Source: Symmetrospora coprosmae
Taxonomy: Eukaryota > Basidiomycota > Cystobasidiomycetes > Symmetrosporaceae
Assembly (NCBI GenBank): GCA_008802785.1
Contig: VUYT01000017.1
Span: 124,001 to 188,000 of the forward strand
Direction: 5' to 3'
DNA length: 64,000 nt
A model generated the notes under the pieces. That model worked only from the letters and a program-made list of their open reading frames with translations. It was not told where the DNA came from and ran no database searches. A program made the position numbers and the translations under genes. Positions 10,515-22,434 of the stretch are shown here, piece after piece. How positions within the stretch are numbered: position 1 is the first letter of the stretch; each line of letters opens with the position of its first letter.

Positions 10515-10655
10515 TGCTGCGTGCGTGGATGGATGATATCGTCAGGAAGGCGAAGGGCGTCACGCCGTGCTCAGGAGCTCGACGGGATGCTGGTCGCCGT
10601 CCTGCCAACAACTCAAAGAGCAGCAGCAAGGACGCAGGAGAGGATATCAGCACAG
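10515..10655. promoter_or_regulatory. Short divergent promoter, CCT1 / copper transporter
   Basis: Only 141 bp separate the opposite-facing start codons of CCT1 and the CTR gene, so both must start transcription here or use overlapping leaders. I could not identify a specific regulator site. Confidence 0.6.
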
Positions 10656-11677
10656 ATGGATCATCACAACGGCGGCGGTGGTGGAATGGATCACGGATCA
10701 GGTGGAGGGATGGATATGGTCCCCGGATGGTGAGCGCCGAGCGGGGGTCGCGCGTTGCTGGCTACTTGCTTTGCTGCACGCTGAATGGCCCATCGCCCTC
10801 ATTGCACGACAGCACGATGCGCATGCTCTGGAACGCAGACTACTCGTCGACATGCATAATCCATCCAGGTATTGCCTGCTTGACGGTCCTACCTCCTCGC
10901 CTGGTCTCGCTCGCCATTTACGCTGACGCCACTGACGCGCGCGCCCGTCCCGCTCCCTCACGCAGCCTTCCGCGTCCACTCCATCGCGACACTCCTCCTC
11001 TACATGCTCCTCCTCTTCTCCCTCGGCGTCTTCTACGAGTACTCGCGCCTCCTGCCCGCAAAGCTCGAGCAGAGACTCGGCGGCAGCAGCCCTGGAGGCA
11101 GGCACAAGGCGACCCGCAGCGTCGACGGCACCGGCGGGGCAGGCAGCAGCGCGCCTCTTCTCGGAGGAGCAGACCGAGAGCGGAGCGGTACTCCATTGGG
11201 CTTCTATGGGTGGGTCAGATGATTCTGGCGTCTGAGCTCAGACCGGAGCTGATGCCTCGCCTCCATCCAGCGCAACCCCGTACAGCACGAGCGAGCGCCT
11301 ACAACGGAGCCTTATCTATACCGTTAACGTGGCTATAGCGTGAGTACTGGCAGGTATCCGCCTCTTATGTCTGGGCACCGCGTAGCTGACTCGAATTGTC
11401 TGTCGTTAGATTCGCACTGATGCTCGTCGCAATGACGTGCGTGCCTCAGTGGGCTATGACCCGCACTAGTCCAGTCCCGCTGACGTTTTGTCCCCGTAGC
11501 TACAACGCCTATCTCATTGGAGCAGTTCTTGCGTGCGTGTCTCGCGCCTCTCTATGCGGGCACCATGGCTGACCTCGGCTATTCCTTGTTGCAATCCCTA
11601 GGGGCGCCTTTGTCGGGCACTTCACATTCAATCACCACCCGGTCGTGGAGCTCAACCGTGGAATGGCCTGCCACTGA
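10656..11677 (+). CDS. CTR-family high-affinity copper transporter
   Basis: Seven exons (10656-10729, 10813-10868, 10966-11209, 11271-11339, 11410-11436, 11500-11532, 11602-11677) give 192 residues, typical for a Ctr protein. The extracellular N-terminus is Met/His/Gly-rich (MDHHNGGGGGMDHG, then MDM), as in copper-capturing Ctr N-tails. Three membrane segments follow: one after TMRMLWNAD at about residues 48-68, then a tight pair containing the hallmark MLVAM (MxxxM) in helix 2 and a Gly-rich helix 3 (GAVLAGAFVGHF). A long hydrophilic loop of about 70 residues lies between helices 1 and 2. The trimer imports Cu(I) at the plasma or vacuolar membrane. Exons 5 and 6 are only 27 and 33 nt; every junction keeps phase and motif. 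Confidence 0.93.
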
Positions 11678-12258
11678 CCGTCTGCGCTTCTCCCATTCAG
11701 TCTGTCATTGTATGCACCTAAGCTGTTTCGCAGCACAATCCCCACTTTGCGAATACTGGCTTGGTTTGGGCTGGTCGAGCGATACTGACTGTGGCTTGCC
11801 CAGCGCACAAACTGCGCCCATGCAACGGGAGTGCATCTCGGGAGACATGTCACCCAGGGACGAGCTGTAAGAATGGCGTCATAATCTCTCAGCTGAAGGC
11901 CCTGTGCTGAAAGGCAGTCATATGCTGGCTGATGAGCAGCTGCTGCTCCTACTAGGCATCAGGCTTTTGGAAAGGTGGAACACAAACTGCTGAGCCCGCT
12001 TGCTGAAGACCTTCGGCGGGAGAGGCTGTGCTCTGCCTGTGGTCCGATGCCTTTGATGCGGCCCAGCTTCGGATCGCACAACGGGAGTCTCTACGCTCAG
12101 CCGTCCACAAAGCAGCCGCATCTCCCGGTGGCAGCCTGATCTCCTTCTCTCCTCATTCACACATCAAAGCACGCCATTTGTCACCGGCGAGTCTGGTAGT
12201 TGATCGCGAGTCATCACCGCCTATCGCGTGCTATATATCCGCTCTCTTAGAATCTACG
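11678..12258. other. Intergenic, no supported gene
   Basis: About 580 bp downstream of the copper transporter. A TATA-like GCTATATATCC lies near 12230, about 30 bp before the ATG of the next, uncertain gene. Nothing else is recognisable. Confidence 0.45.
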
Positions 12259-13058
12259 ATGCCAGCCGGCACCAAAGCACAAGTCCATGCTACGGGGCCT
12301 TCGGATCGTCGAAGCTTCATGTTTGGTCGCCATAGCAAGCCACCAAAGGCCGCGTCTGCTGCTCCGGGTCTTGCAGAATCACCGGCGCGCAGTGCAGCGG
12401 GAATCGTCAAGATCACAAGCCACGAGGACGCGGTACGGGGCCGTCACCGTGAGCAGCGCAGCAGCGGCAGCCTGACAGCGACACGGTGAAAGGCCGGTCG
12501 CTCTCGCTGCCTCGGATGCCCGAGCTCAGCAGCGGTGACATCCACGAGGTGTCGTTTATGCGAGCGGAAGTACCGGGTGAAGCACACGAACGCCCAGCCG
12601 AGCTTGCCAGTATCAATTCACGCCCTAGTAGCGGAAAACCGCGAACCACGTCCTCCCGAGCGTCCAGCACACCGCGTGGAACAAGAACCTCGAGCCCATT
12701 GGCAAGGACGACCATTACACCGGTTAGCACAGAACGCATGAATTCCGGCACAACAATCTCCGATAATAGGTCGCAGGGGCATCGGTTCGCTCAGCCCTTG
12801 GGCCATCGACGTCTATCCGTGGACCGTTTTTTCAGCCCAGACGATGTAGCCAGCGAATCGGGTCGATCCGGCGTTATGGGACAAGAGGATCGCATACATC
12901 CGATGCCAAGGATCCCGCAGAAGACATCGCTCTTCCCGACAAGAACTGATCGCGTGTCGGCAGAGTATCTTCCAGACCTGCAAGCCTCACGCAGCCAGTC
13001 GTTTCGATGCGAATCTCCGCGTCATCGAGAAAGGGTGGAACGAGAACGCCTCTTGTAG
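12259..13058 (+). CDS. Hypothetical Ser/Arg/Pro-rich disordered protein (uncertain model)
   Basis: An ATG at 12259 opens a frame (MPAGTKAQVHATG) that joins, through a very short possible intron at 12433-12470, a second open stretch ending at 13058; this model is 253 residues. The sequence is rich in Ser, Arg and Pro with short acidic patches and no domain I recognise. The 38-nt intron is near the lower limit and could be wrong. A different frame stays open from about 12980 to 13273 (with a GDTPLWPG segment), so the true C-terminus may lie further on through an intron I could not place. Support is the ATG context with an upstream TATA-like element and the length of the open frame. It could be a decayed gene. 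Confidence 0.35.
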
Positions 13059-13645
13059 AGGAACTTACTTTCGAGCTCGAGGGCGATACACCTCTATGGC
13101 CGGGTGCTTCCAGCCGCCAACCCGCGGGTCGACCTCCTGCGCTTTCCAGGGCGTTTGCGAGTCTCAAAGGGTCACTGCGGCGCTCGTCTTCGGCAGCAAT
13201 CGCGCGTGTTCGACCAACAATGCCAGGCACAGACCCCAGACGACTCACGGGCGTTGCAATGCGGCCTTGCTAGACTGCTGAGGCCACAGACCAAAACCCC
13301 AAAGGAGAGGTCTGCCTGGTGCAGTCTCCGGGTGGTCTGGCTGGAAGCGTATGGCGGCATACATCTGTTTCTCATGCAAGTCGCTTAGCGGATGCTCTGG
13401 TCATCCGCCCTCGCAATTGAAATACTGCAGTGCCTGATTGCTGTACGCGCCGTCTGAGCTCGTCTATGCGCATTTTTTGTAGCGTCTCGCAAGATGACGC
13501 GCTCGAGTGTAGGACCTGCGTGTGCTCTCTTTGTGACCGCACCGCATCGTCCCGCGAGCTCGACTGGGAGTCCAGCAAGGCAGAGCAATTTTTTGCTATA
13601 TACAGCGGCTGCATCCACACACGTCGAGCAAGCATCTTCCCTGCT
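13059..13645. other. Intergenic or unassigned 3' coding of preceding gene
   Basis: The first 215 bp contain a frame open to 13273 that may belong to the preceding gene. The remainder up to 13645 has several overlapping open frames on both strands without recognisable features. I make no gene call. Confidence 0.4.
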
Positions 13646-14505
13646 ATGCCTGGCTTGCCTCCGAGTCGAGCTGAGGCGGAAAGCAGCGTGGCTATTTCCG
13701 GGCGGTGAGGCTGCCAGATGAAAGCGCAGCGTGCAAAGCGGCCAGACAGAGGTCAGGGTCACTGAGTCTGCCTCGACTTGACCTGTAGGCCCACTCCAGC
13801 TCCGGCTGCATCCCTGCTGGCCCGGTCAAAGCAGTATCCCAAACGAGGCGGCGGCGGCGTGTGAGTCCTGGCCGACGCGAGAGATGGACAGGACGCAAGG
13901 CACTAATAGTCATCTGCGCTCGCAGATACACGCAAACGACGTACGGGACTGCTCCGCCCAAGACGACGTACGCGCCGCACACGCACATCAACGGCAGCCG
14001 CTCATCCTTCGTCGTCGTGTGCGTCATCGCCGGCCTCGTCTTTTTTGCGCTCCTGGGCGGCGGGTGGTGGCTCCTGCGCCGACGGCGTCGCACAGCCATA
14101 CGACGGCATGCGGGAGGAGCGAATGCGAGTGCTGCAAATGCGGCTGGCGGGCGCAGGAGCATGGGTGCGGTCGGGGGCGGGGCGGGCGCAAAGGGCGCGT
14201 GGGGCCGCTTGGGCGACCACGAGGACGACGACGACCCTTTCGCAGCGGCTCCCAGCGCCAACGTGTCCATGGTGGACCTGAATGACCCGCAAGGCGGTCG
14301 ACTCAGTCCGGAGCTCGGCAAAGGCAGTTACTCGCGCGCGTACGCCGCAAGCGGAGAAAGCATCAACTGGCCGAGCGAACACACGGAGTTGCCCACGTTA
14401 GGCAAGCACAATGGTTGGGACAGAAGAGACGATGCAGATGATGACGATGCACCGAGTCGGACCCGGACAGACGCGGGCGAAAGCGCACCGGAATACAAGC
14501 CATGA
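13646..14505 (+). CDS. Single-pass membrane protein, fungal type
   Basis: Exons 13646-13704, 13789-13860 and 13926-14505 give 236 residues. The N-terminal 70 residues are Pro/Thr/Ser-rich with a dibasic PKRGGGG, then TQTTYGTAPPKTTYAPH. One strong transmembrane helix follows (VVVCVIAGLVFFALLGGGWW) with an immediate RRRRR stop-transfer, so the N-terminus should face outside. The cytoplasmic tail has Gly/Ala-rich and acidic segments (EDDDDPF, DADDDDAPS). No signal peptide is evident. Similar short-ectodomain, single-helix proteins with disordered tails are common in basidiomycetes, but I cannot assign a function. The first exon was chosen because its donor phase and that of exon 2 fit exactly; it is less certain than exon 3. 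Confidence 0.7.
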
Positions 14506-14729
14506 CAGCCAGTGTGGCAGGAGTGATGGAGACGGACAATCAGGCTGGAGATACGCTCAGATAGTCCCCCAAAATGTAGCAAGCAGTCACGTCCATGCCA
14601 GGTCTGCACTCAATTCGATAGCAGGGAGGCTTAAATTGCCAAAAGTCGAGCCGAGCGCAGTGCCCACTGCTGCAGCGCCCGACACGCGGAGGTACACACG
14701 CCCAGTGGAGCACCCTGGGCAACGGAGGC

Positions 14730-16180
14730 TCACTTCTTCTTGCCGCCCTTCTTCTTCTTTCCCTTCTTGTTGGGCGTCTTTCGCGGACTCGCCGTTGCGC
14801 TCCTGACGCCGCCCTGGGAGGATGCGCCTCCTACGCTTGCGCCATCATCCTCGCTCTCATCGCCACTCTCGCCGCCCACGGAGCTCATGGTCGAGGCCTG
14901 CCTCTGCATGCCGAGCTGTGCCAAGGTGGCTGGACCATTGCTGCTGCCCGGGCCGCTCGCAGGTGCGCTGCCGTTCGTTGCGGGCTTTGGCGGTGTGCCC
15001 GGCCCGCTCGTAGCCGCTGCGCCTGCCTTCGCCGGTGATTGCGCGGCGCTCGCCCCTCCCTGCTGCTGCTGCTGAGCCGCCTGCGCAGCGAGCTGCGCCT
15101 GATGCTGTCGAATCGCGTTCTGCAGCTGTGCGGCAGCCTGCATCTGCGCGGGCGACATATTTCCGCCAGGTCCCGGCTGGCCAGGCTGACCAGGCAACAT
15201 TGGCTGGCCATTCGGACCGGCCATCACTCGCTGTGGCTGCGGCGTGCCTGGCTTCGAGTTTGGCCCTGCGCCGAGAACATTCGCGTTCGTGGGGACTGAG
15301 GCTGGGAGGACGCGCTTCTTCGGGTTGGCGGCGGAGATGCCGAGGATGGGCGGCGGGGTGATGAGCGGTGCTGGTCCGTTGTACTTTGCGGCTGTGGGCA
15401 CACGAGGGCAAGGGCGAACAGATGCGCCTGTCAGGGACGCGGACCACGCCCTGGCCTGTGCGGCTCGGCTCGGAAAGCAGGACCACCCACCCAGCTTGCG
15501 CTTCTGCTCCTCAATCTCTTCAAAGAACTTGCGGTTCTTCTCGTGCTGGATCATATCGCCTGCATGCGCAAAGATGATCTGTCCCCATCCCGGCCTGAAT
15601 GTGTTTGCCTCCTGGACGACCTCGTAGATCTCCGAGTCGAGCTCCTTCTCTGCCTCGAGGATGTGGTTCCACGTATCGTCGCCGATCTGGCCCTTCGTGA
15701 GGAGGTTCTGCAGGGCGGCCTTGTTCTCCCTGATGTCCATGATGCGCTGCACGTCCGTCATTGCCCGCCGGATCAGGGCGGCAATCAGCACTGGCCGCGC
15801 GGGCGTCGGCTCCATCGACAGCAGCGAGCAGTAGAGGTCGCGCGTGTGATGAGTTCCAAACCATGGCTCTCGTATGGCGTTGGCTGGTGTGAGCGGCATC
15901 CAACCACTGTCAGCGCTGCTTCCCCTTTGATGGCGGCACTCGACACGTCGTCGTCCTCAGCCTCAGCCCTGCCTCGCCTGCGAACTCACTCGCTTGCCTC
16001 CGGCGGTAGACCTTCGAGAAGATGGAGAGGGATCCGACAAGGAAGGCGACGTCTGTGCATGAGATGGCATGATGCAGTCAGCTCAGCTTCTCGCCCTGTG
16101 CAGGTCTTTGCGCATTCGCCTGGACGCGTGCAGTGCGTCTGCGCCCACGCACACGCCAAAGGCACGAGCACCGAGACCAT
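14730..16180 (-). CDS. SEC66: SEC66/SEC71-type ER translocon subunit
   Basis: Four exons (16180-16153, 16052-15990, 15883-15491, 15391-14730) give 381 residues. A signal-anchor starts at the N-terminus (MVSVLVPLAYVAFLVGSLSI) followed by YRRRQ. The Sec66 core follows with REPWFGTHHTRDLYCSLL, ALIRRAMTDVQRIMDIR, NLLTKGQIGDDTWNHI, EKELDSEIYEVVQEANTF and RPGWGQIIFAHAGDMIQHE. The family acts with Sec62/63/72 in post-translational import into the ER. The C-terminal 210 residues are unusual: Pro/Gly/Gln/Ala-rich low complexity ending in an oligo-lysine KKGKKKKGGKKK tail. The intron at 15392-15490 is 99 nt without a stop in frame. It is convergent with the preceding gene. Confidence 0.92.
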
Positions 16181-16729
16181 CCTGCTTCTCTACCGCAAAC
16201 GCGCTGATGCCCGTAGAGCTAGATAGATAGATGGACCGCGACAATGCCCTGCACGCTTCCGCACCCTGCCTCGATTGTGCACTTTTATTCGTCTGGATGG
16301 TGCGAGTCCAAGGCCCGCGACACTTCGCGCGCGGCCGCCCAGCGGAAGCGACGCGCAATAAGTGAACGGCAGAGCGGCTTTTACGAGACGACAGATGCAA
16401 TGAATGTACAACAATCAGTCGAAGCTCGCGCCCCGATGGCACGAAAGCGCCCGGCTTCGGTGCTTCCCTGTCTCAGATGCTGCCGAGCTGAGACGGCAGG
16501 CAGAAGAGCGAAAGTCTGGTATTGCACACATGTGGCATCTGCACAAGCAAAGGGTGTCGAATGAAGTGGTATGTGTGGCCTCTATGATAGCGGCAAGAAG
16601 CTGTGTCTGCAGGCGCACTGTCCGTTGCGCTGAACGGGATAGGCAGGCTGCGGTGCCAGCGAGAGAAAGACCGTCAGAATGCGGTAAGGGGTAGAGTCCA
16701 GAGAGAACGATGCTGACCCACCTTCACGA
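16181..16729. other. Intergenic: SEC66 promoter, HAP5 3' flank
   Basis: About 550 bp between the SEC66 start and the HAP5 stop. A few GATA units (AGATAGATAGATAGAT) occur near 16222-16236. No gene is supported. Confidence 0.45.
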
Positions 16730-18240
16730 TCATCCGTCAAAGTTGAAGATGCCGTCCCCGAAATCCGACGGTAGGATCAAGCTGCCCCCGATCCCCGCGA
16801 CCGCGCCCTGCTCTAGCTGACTGATGAGGGCGTCTCGGACGGCATCGTTGTTATTCCCATCGTCATCTTCGTCGTCCTCGTCCTCATCGTCCGGATGGTG
16901 CGGGTGTGCCCTGGCTCCGAGCGCATCCATGCTCATCTCGATGTCCTCCAGCTTGGGCACGGCGTGCGTGTACGACAAGGTCTCACTCCCTGTGTCATCG
17001 AGCGCGTCGAGGTCCAGGTCGAACTCGTTCTCTCCGTCGTCATTGCCCCCATCGACGCGGATGTACTGCTGATATTCCATGTCGACGTCATCCGCATGGC
17101 GCGCAGGCTGCTGCGCGGTGCGGGCATGCTGAGAGGAAGACGTCGAAGCTGCCGAATGTGAGAGAGGAAAGGTGTCGCTGTGGATGTTGCCGGCGCTGCT
17201 TCCGCCGTGCAGGGTGCCATCCTGGCCAACGATTCCTGCTGGTACGGAAGGTTGGAACGGCTCGCCATTCCGCTTCTTGCTTCCCCCAACCTGCGGCGGT
17301 TTCTTATCGGCGTCCCGCTCCCTCTCCTTGCCTTTGTCCTTCTTGCTGCTGCCGGTCCCGTTGTTGCCGGCGTTGCCGCCTTCCAGTCCTCCTTCTCCTG
17401 GCACGACGTCAATCAGGAAGTCAAAGATGTCCGAATGCTTGACCGCTTTCGCTACATCCGTCTTTGTCAGGGTGCGCCGCTTGGGTGATTCAATGTATGC
17501 GCGCGCTGTGAGATCAGAGATGAAGACTGCGAACAGGCTCGTCAGCGGCGTGTGGGCTGCCCGAGGGCAAGGCTGGGGGATGTGGCGGCCTACTCTGACA
17601 CGCCTTCTCGAGTATGACGGGGACCTCTGAGGCGATCATCTGGGATGGGCAGCAGTGCGCATATGAGCAGTAGCCAGACGTGAGGACCCTAGCGTTCGCC
17701 GGTGCTTGATACTCACGGCCACTTCTGGATCGGTCTTCATGACGCGCTTTACCCTTGCGAGTGGCAGCTCGGGCGTCTTGAAGTCCTCGTGAATGGTCTC
17801 TGCGACGTCGAACTGGTGCTTCCAGAAGCCGTCGCCTGCAAGACGAAGATGCCACGACAAACCTTCTCTCAGCTCGCTCAGGCGTGAGTGCAGGTGCTGA
17901 CATGACGATGCTCCTCACTGAATTTCAGGAGGGATGTGTGCTTGCCGGGGACAAAGGCCAGCGAGACGCTGCTGTGCTTGGACGTGGAAGCTACAGGGCC
18001 TTCTGCGGCCACCGCAGCTGTCCCTGCGCTGTCGTCGTCGCCGTCCTCTTCGTCCTCCTCCTCGTCGTCTTCCTCATCTCCTCCTCCGCCGTGGATCCCG
18101 TACCTGCTGCTGCCCTGGTGCGGCTGCTGCGGGTGGGCGCGCTTCTTCGCGGTCGAGCCCGTCGGAGCTGAGAATGCAGGCGTCGAGGACGTCGAGGTGG
18201 ACGTCGATGCAGAAGTCGACGCCATGGCTGATCCTGCCAT
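16730..18240 (-). CDS. HAP5: HAP5 / NF-YC subunit of the CCAAT-binding complex
   Basis: Four exons (18240-17919, 17835-17717, 17639-17594, 17526-16730) give 427 residues. The histone fold is split by three introns and reassembles perfectly: FWKHQFDVAETIHEDFK, PELPLARVKRVMKTDPEV, MIASEVPVILEKACQIFISD, LTARAYIESPKRRTLTKTD and VAKAVKHSDIFDFLIDVVPG. These are the NF-YC signature residues that pair with HAP3/NF-YB and bind HAP2. The N-terminus is Ser/Thr and acid rich (DEEDDEEEDEEDGDDD). The C-terminal 230 residues are disordered with another acidic stretch. The first in-frame ATG is taken at 18240. The product regulates respiration, iron and other genes through CCAAT boxes. It is divergent from a mitochondrial gene, 199 bp away. 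Confidence 0.95.
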
Positions 18241-18439
18241 CCTTCTAGCGAAGATGGTGTTGGTGAAAGCGGGAGCCGCCTCGGATCTTGATCCGAGCTC
18301 GCGGCTTGACTTCTCAAGTACATACACATCAGCGCAGACGCATCAGCAGCACCGCTGTCGCAGGTAGGACCATATCGGGTCGCATCGGATCGCATCGGAT
18401 CGCAGAGTGCAGGCCATCGTCCCTCCACAGCCAGCCACC
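18241..18439. promoter_or_regulatory. Divergent promoter, HAP5 / Mic12-like
   Basis: 199 bp between opposite start codons. It contains a direct repeat of CGCATCGGAT near 18380-18402. No specific factor site is claimed. Confidence 0.5.
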
Positions 18440-18889
18440 ATGGGTGTCACTCGCGGCCTCCTCACCGGGTTCACCCTCGCTGGCATTGTCACTTTCGCAT
18501 ACGAGCAGAACCTCTACACGTCCTCGGCCTACCTGCGCAATGCGCTCGTCTCGCTGTCGAAGGACCTCGACAGCCTGCGCATCCAGAGCAGGGTGGATGA
18601 GGTGCCAAAAGAGCCCGTCAGCCTCGAGAAGCTACGTCTGGGAAATCAGATGAAGATGCAGGTGGGTGCCTCGCTCGCCAGTAGAGGCAGCGTACACGTA
18701 CATGTTGGCACATCCCCACACACGCTCTGACTCTTTGCTCTCGCTCCTGCAACTCCGCATCAGTGGAATGACCAGCTTCTCCGCGGCGTCAATGGCCTCT
18801 ACACGACCAACTGGCCACAAGCAGCAGCAAACGCATACTACATCACGAAAGCGGAAACCAAGGCGCTCGTCGACAGATTCAGCTCATGA
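18440..18889 (+). CDS. Small mitochondrial protein, probable MICOS subunit Mic12/AIM5
   Basis: Two exons (18440-18661 and 18764-18889) give 115 residues. The start MGVTRGLLTGFTLAGIVTF forms a short N-terminal membrane helix. A hydrophilic, helical region follows with YLRNALVSLSKDLDSLR and, after the intron, WNDQLLRGVNGLYTTNWP. This layout and size match fungal Mic12/AIM5, a small inner-membrane MICOS component at crista junctions: N-terminal Gly-rich helix, coiled region, short C-terminal amphipathic end. Identity rests on pattern rather than a diagnostic motif, so it is moderate. It shares a short promoter with HAP5. Confidence 0.6.
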
Positions 18890-19471
18890 GGGCGCACATA
18901 GGGAAGGTGAGTCAGCATGCGGTCTCCACGTTGCCGGAATGTTGGCTTGTCCTGGCTCAGAAGCGATACTGACAGCCTCAAGACGGGTATACAGTAATCC
19001 CATGCAGAAACGTCTGAGGAAGGCATCACACGCATACGTGGACCACCAGACTATTGTTGTACCATCTAGACGATGCAGCTGGCTGGCGTCCTGCGGGCCT
19101 GTCGGGCGCCGTCGACCTGCTGCACTTCGCTGCTGCAAGGCAAGGAGCCATCTGCAGAGGGAGAAAGGTCTATTCAGTACGCAAACGCAGCAGAATACGA
19201 CTGTCGCGCCTACTGTGTCTGTGCGAATCGCGATGCTGCCGTCACTATGTACGCACCAGGTCTGTATAGGACCCCTATTTTCGTGGCGTAGCCTCTGTAA
19301 AATCTCGCCGGCAAGGCTTGCACTTGGACTTCGTCGACATCATCGCGCATAGGGAGCCATAGCAGCAGCAGCAGCAGCAGCATTGGGGACGCAAACAGCG
19401 TACTATACGGCGTCACAGAGCTCCCTGGCCTGACCTGATCAAACGGCAGCCAGGCGCGCTCACCGACGGCC
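18890..19471. other. Intergenic upstream of TSR1, with CAG repeat
   Basis: About 580 bp. A (CAG)7-type run lies at about 19362-19382. Small open frames on both strands have no features. It probably holds the Mic12-like 3' end and the TSR1 promoter. Confidence 0.45.
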
Positions 19472-22434
19472 ATGTCGCAGGGCCATTCGCACCGTCCGTC
19501 ACTCAAGCAGTCGAACAAATCCTTCAAGTCGCGTCACTCCAGCAAAGGCAGCCTGCGCGATGCAGCAAAAGGGCGTGTGGAAGGGAACGGGACGGCTTCG
19601 GGGAACGCGCACGGCAAAAAGACGCGCTCGGGCGCCTCCATCTCTGCGTCCCAGAGCAAGGCCAACAGGCGCAACAATGCAAAGCAGATCCAGCTCGCAA
19701 AGCGCCAGGCCGTCATAGACAAGGGCAAGCTCACAAAGGGTGCAGAAGGAAGAGCGCCCCGTGTCGTGGCCGTCATTCAGCTGTGCGAGGACTCCGACGG
19801 GACCGCCATCATCAACGAGCTTCTCGGCGCCGCTGCAGACCTCGTCAACACCGAGACAGTCAGCGAAACGGCGCACGGCATCAAGCAGGTCGAGTGTGTG
19901 CTTTCAATCCATGCGCTTCGCCTGCTGTTATGTCTGCTGACGTCGAGACTTGCCCGCTCCGCATCAGCCTCCTCAACCCATGCGCGACGCTGCAGTTCCT
20001 CACGCCAGCCCACGGCGACCTCGTGGCCAACCTCGACGCAGTCGCCACGGCGGACTTTGTCGTCCTCTCGATCTCGGGCACCGTCGAAGTCGGCCCATGG
20101 GGCGAGACTTGTCTGCGCTCCATCGCAAGCCTCGGCATCGGCGAGGGCGCCGTCCGCGGCATTGTGTCTGCACTCCCAGAGAACGCGACGGCAGTGACGC
20201 AGGTGCGGAAGTCGCTCCACTCGTTCCTCCGCCACTTCTTCCCGTCTCTCGAGCGCCTTCATGCCCCGTCCGTGGGCGCATCAGAGGCAATGAATCTCGT
20301 CCGCAGCTTGGGAGATCGACTGCCGCGCGGCGTCATCTGGAGAGAGACGCGGGCGAGGGTGCTCGCGGAGGAGATCGCATGGTTGCCAGAGGTGTCAAGC
20401 TCAGAGCAACAAGAGAGCGGAGACGAAGTCAAGGGGACACTGGCCGTGACGGGCGTCATCCGTGGCAGCACCCTCAGCGCGAATCGCTTGGTCCATATCC
20501 AAGGGCTAGGCGACTTTCAAGTGGCCAAGGTGAGATGTCCAGGTGACCTCGCCTGCTGTGCACAAGTGGGAGCCGCTGACCACGCCACGCCCTACTTGTG
20601 CTTTGTCGCCCGTCGGTCGGCCTCCATCGGCCCTCCTGCTCCTTTGCAGATCGTCGATGCAACATTGCAGACAGCGAAGGCCGGTCACAAGAAGAAAGCG
20701 CACAACGGAATGGATGACGCACCTGGCCTCGGCGACATCCTCTCTGAGCCGACGCCGTCCGAAGCCGACGACCTCGTCTCGACAAATGCACCTTCAGAAG
20801 GTGACTTGATGAACGAGCAGACGTGGCCGACAGAGGACGAGATTGCATCTGCGCCTGCCAATGCCGTCCACCGGACGTTCGGCGCTGCGGCAACGGGCGA
20901 CAGCGCACTCATGCCCCCGCCCGCTCTCCCCGGGACCACCCCACGCCGTCTAAAGAAGGTGCCAAAGGGCACGTCAGTGTACCAAGCTGCGTGGATTCCG
21001 GACGAGTCGGACGATGATGACGACGGCGCGTACGGCGATTACGACGACGATGATGGCGAGGGCATGCGTGAGGACGGAGAGAATGGCGAGCGTGAGCGCC
21101 TCAAAGGCGGCGGCCTCCTGCAGTCGGACGAAGAGTACGAGTACATCGACATGGACGCAACGGACTCGCAGGCGCGCGGAGGACCCGCCACCTCTACGGG
21201 CTTTACCGGACTGGCCCACTCGGACCTGCCAATGGACGTCGAAAACGCCCAGTACCAGTCCTACCTCGCCGACCGCCGCGCGACGGCCGCCGAGCGCGAC
21301 CGGGAGAACAAGGATGACCTGGAATTTCCGGACGAGGTTGACACGCCGCTCGAGACGCCTGCAAGGGAGCGCTTTGCCCGCTACAGAGGCCTCAAGAGCT
21401 TCAGGACGAGCAGGTGGGATCCGTACGAGAATCTGCCAAGGGACTACGCGCGATGCTTCATGTTCAGCGACTACAAATCCATGAGCAGGAAGCTCACACA
21501 GCGGGCTGCCGAGGAGGGTATCGAGGTATGTGCGGTCTCGCCCCGGGCAGGCAGAAAACATGGGTCAGACGGGCGCTAACAGCAGTTCTACTCGATCCAA
21601 TTGTAGGCGGGCGCACGGGTGACAGTGTACATCAAGGACGTCCCCGCTTCCGCGGCGACTCTCCTTCAGCGCACATCGCAGCCACTCGTCGTTTTTGGGC
21701 TCCTCAAGCACGAGCACAAATTCTCTGTGGCCAACTTCACCTGCGTGCGGAATACCGAGTACAGTGCCGATATCAAGGCCAAGGACTCGCTCATCATTCA
21801 GCTTGGCTGCCGTCGATTCAACATCAACCCACTGTGGTCGCAGCACACGCAGGGCAACGGCGGGAAAGGCGCCAACAATGTGCACAAGTTCGAGCGCTTC
21901 CTGCGGCACGGCCCCACCGCATCCGTGGGGACGGCATACCTGCCCATCACGTTTGGCAACAACGTGCCCGCCATCGTCTTTCAGCAGACAAGCGACGGCC
22001 TCGAGCTCGTGGGGAGCGGCTCGTTGCTTGCCGTCGATCCAACGCGCATCATTGCCAAGCGCATCATCCTCACGGGGCACCCATACAAGGTGCACAAGAA
22101 GACGGCGACAATCCGCTACATGTTCTTCAACCAACCTGACGTCGAGTACTATAAGCCCGTCGAGCTGCGCACAAAGAAGGGCCGCGTCGGCCACATCAAG
22201 GAGAGCCTCGGTACCCATGGCTACTTCAAGGCTGGGTTTGATGGGCCCATTGACCAGATGGACACCATCTGCCTGAACCTCTACAAACGCTGCTACCCTA
22301 AATGGGGCACCTTCTGGAAGGGGGAGCAGGCCGCAGGGGATGCCGCACCAGGCGCGTCTATTGCGCAGACTGAGGGCGAGCCTCTCGGGATGGCCGCGCA
22401 CTCCGTTGCGGCGGTTGATGCAGAGATGGTCTGA
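19472..22434 (+). CDS. TSR1: TSR1, 40S ribosome biogenesis factor
   Basis: Four exons (19472-19893, 19968-20529, 20650-21525, 21607-22434) give 895 residues. The N-terminus is basic with HRPSLKQSNKSFKSRHSS, typical of Tsr1. The GTPase-like core carries SLRDAAKGRV and PRVVAVIQLCEDSDG but not a catalytic P-loop, as in the family. The central acidic linker is long (DESDDDDDGAYGDYDDDDGE). The BMS1/TSR1 C-terminal domain is complete, with LVVFGLLKHEHKFSV, LGCRRFNINPLWSQHTQG, HKFERFLRHGPTASVGTAYL, ILTGHPYKVHKKTATIRYMF and GYFKAGFDGPIDQMDTICLN. It acts in late cytoplasmic pre-40S maturation. The second intron (20530-20649) is 120 nt and stop-free, so an isoform with 40 extra residues is formally possible. 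Confidence 0.96.
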
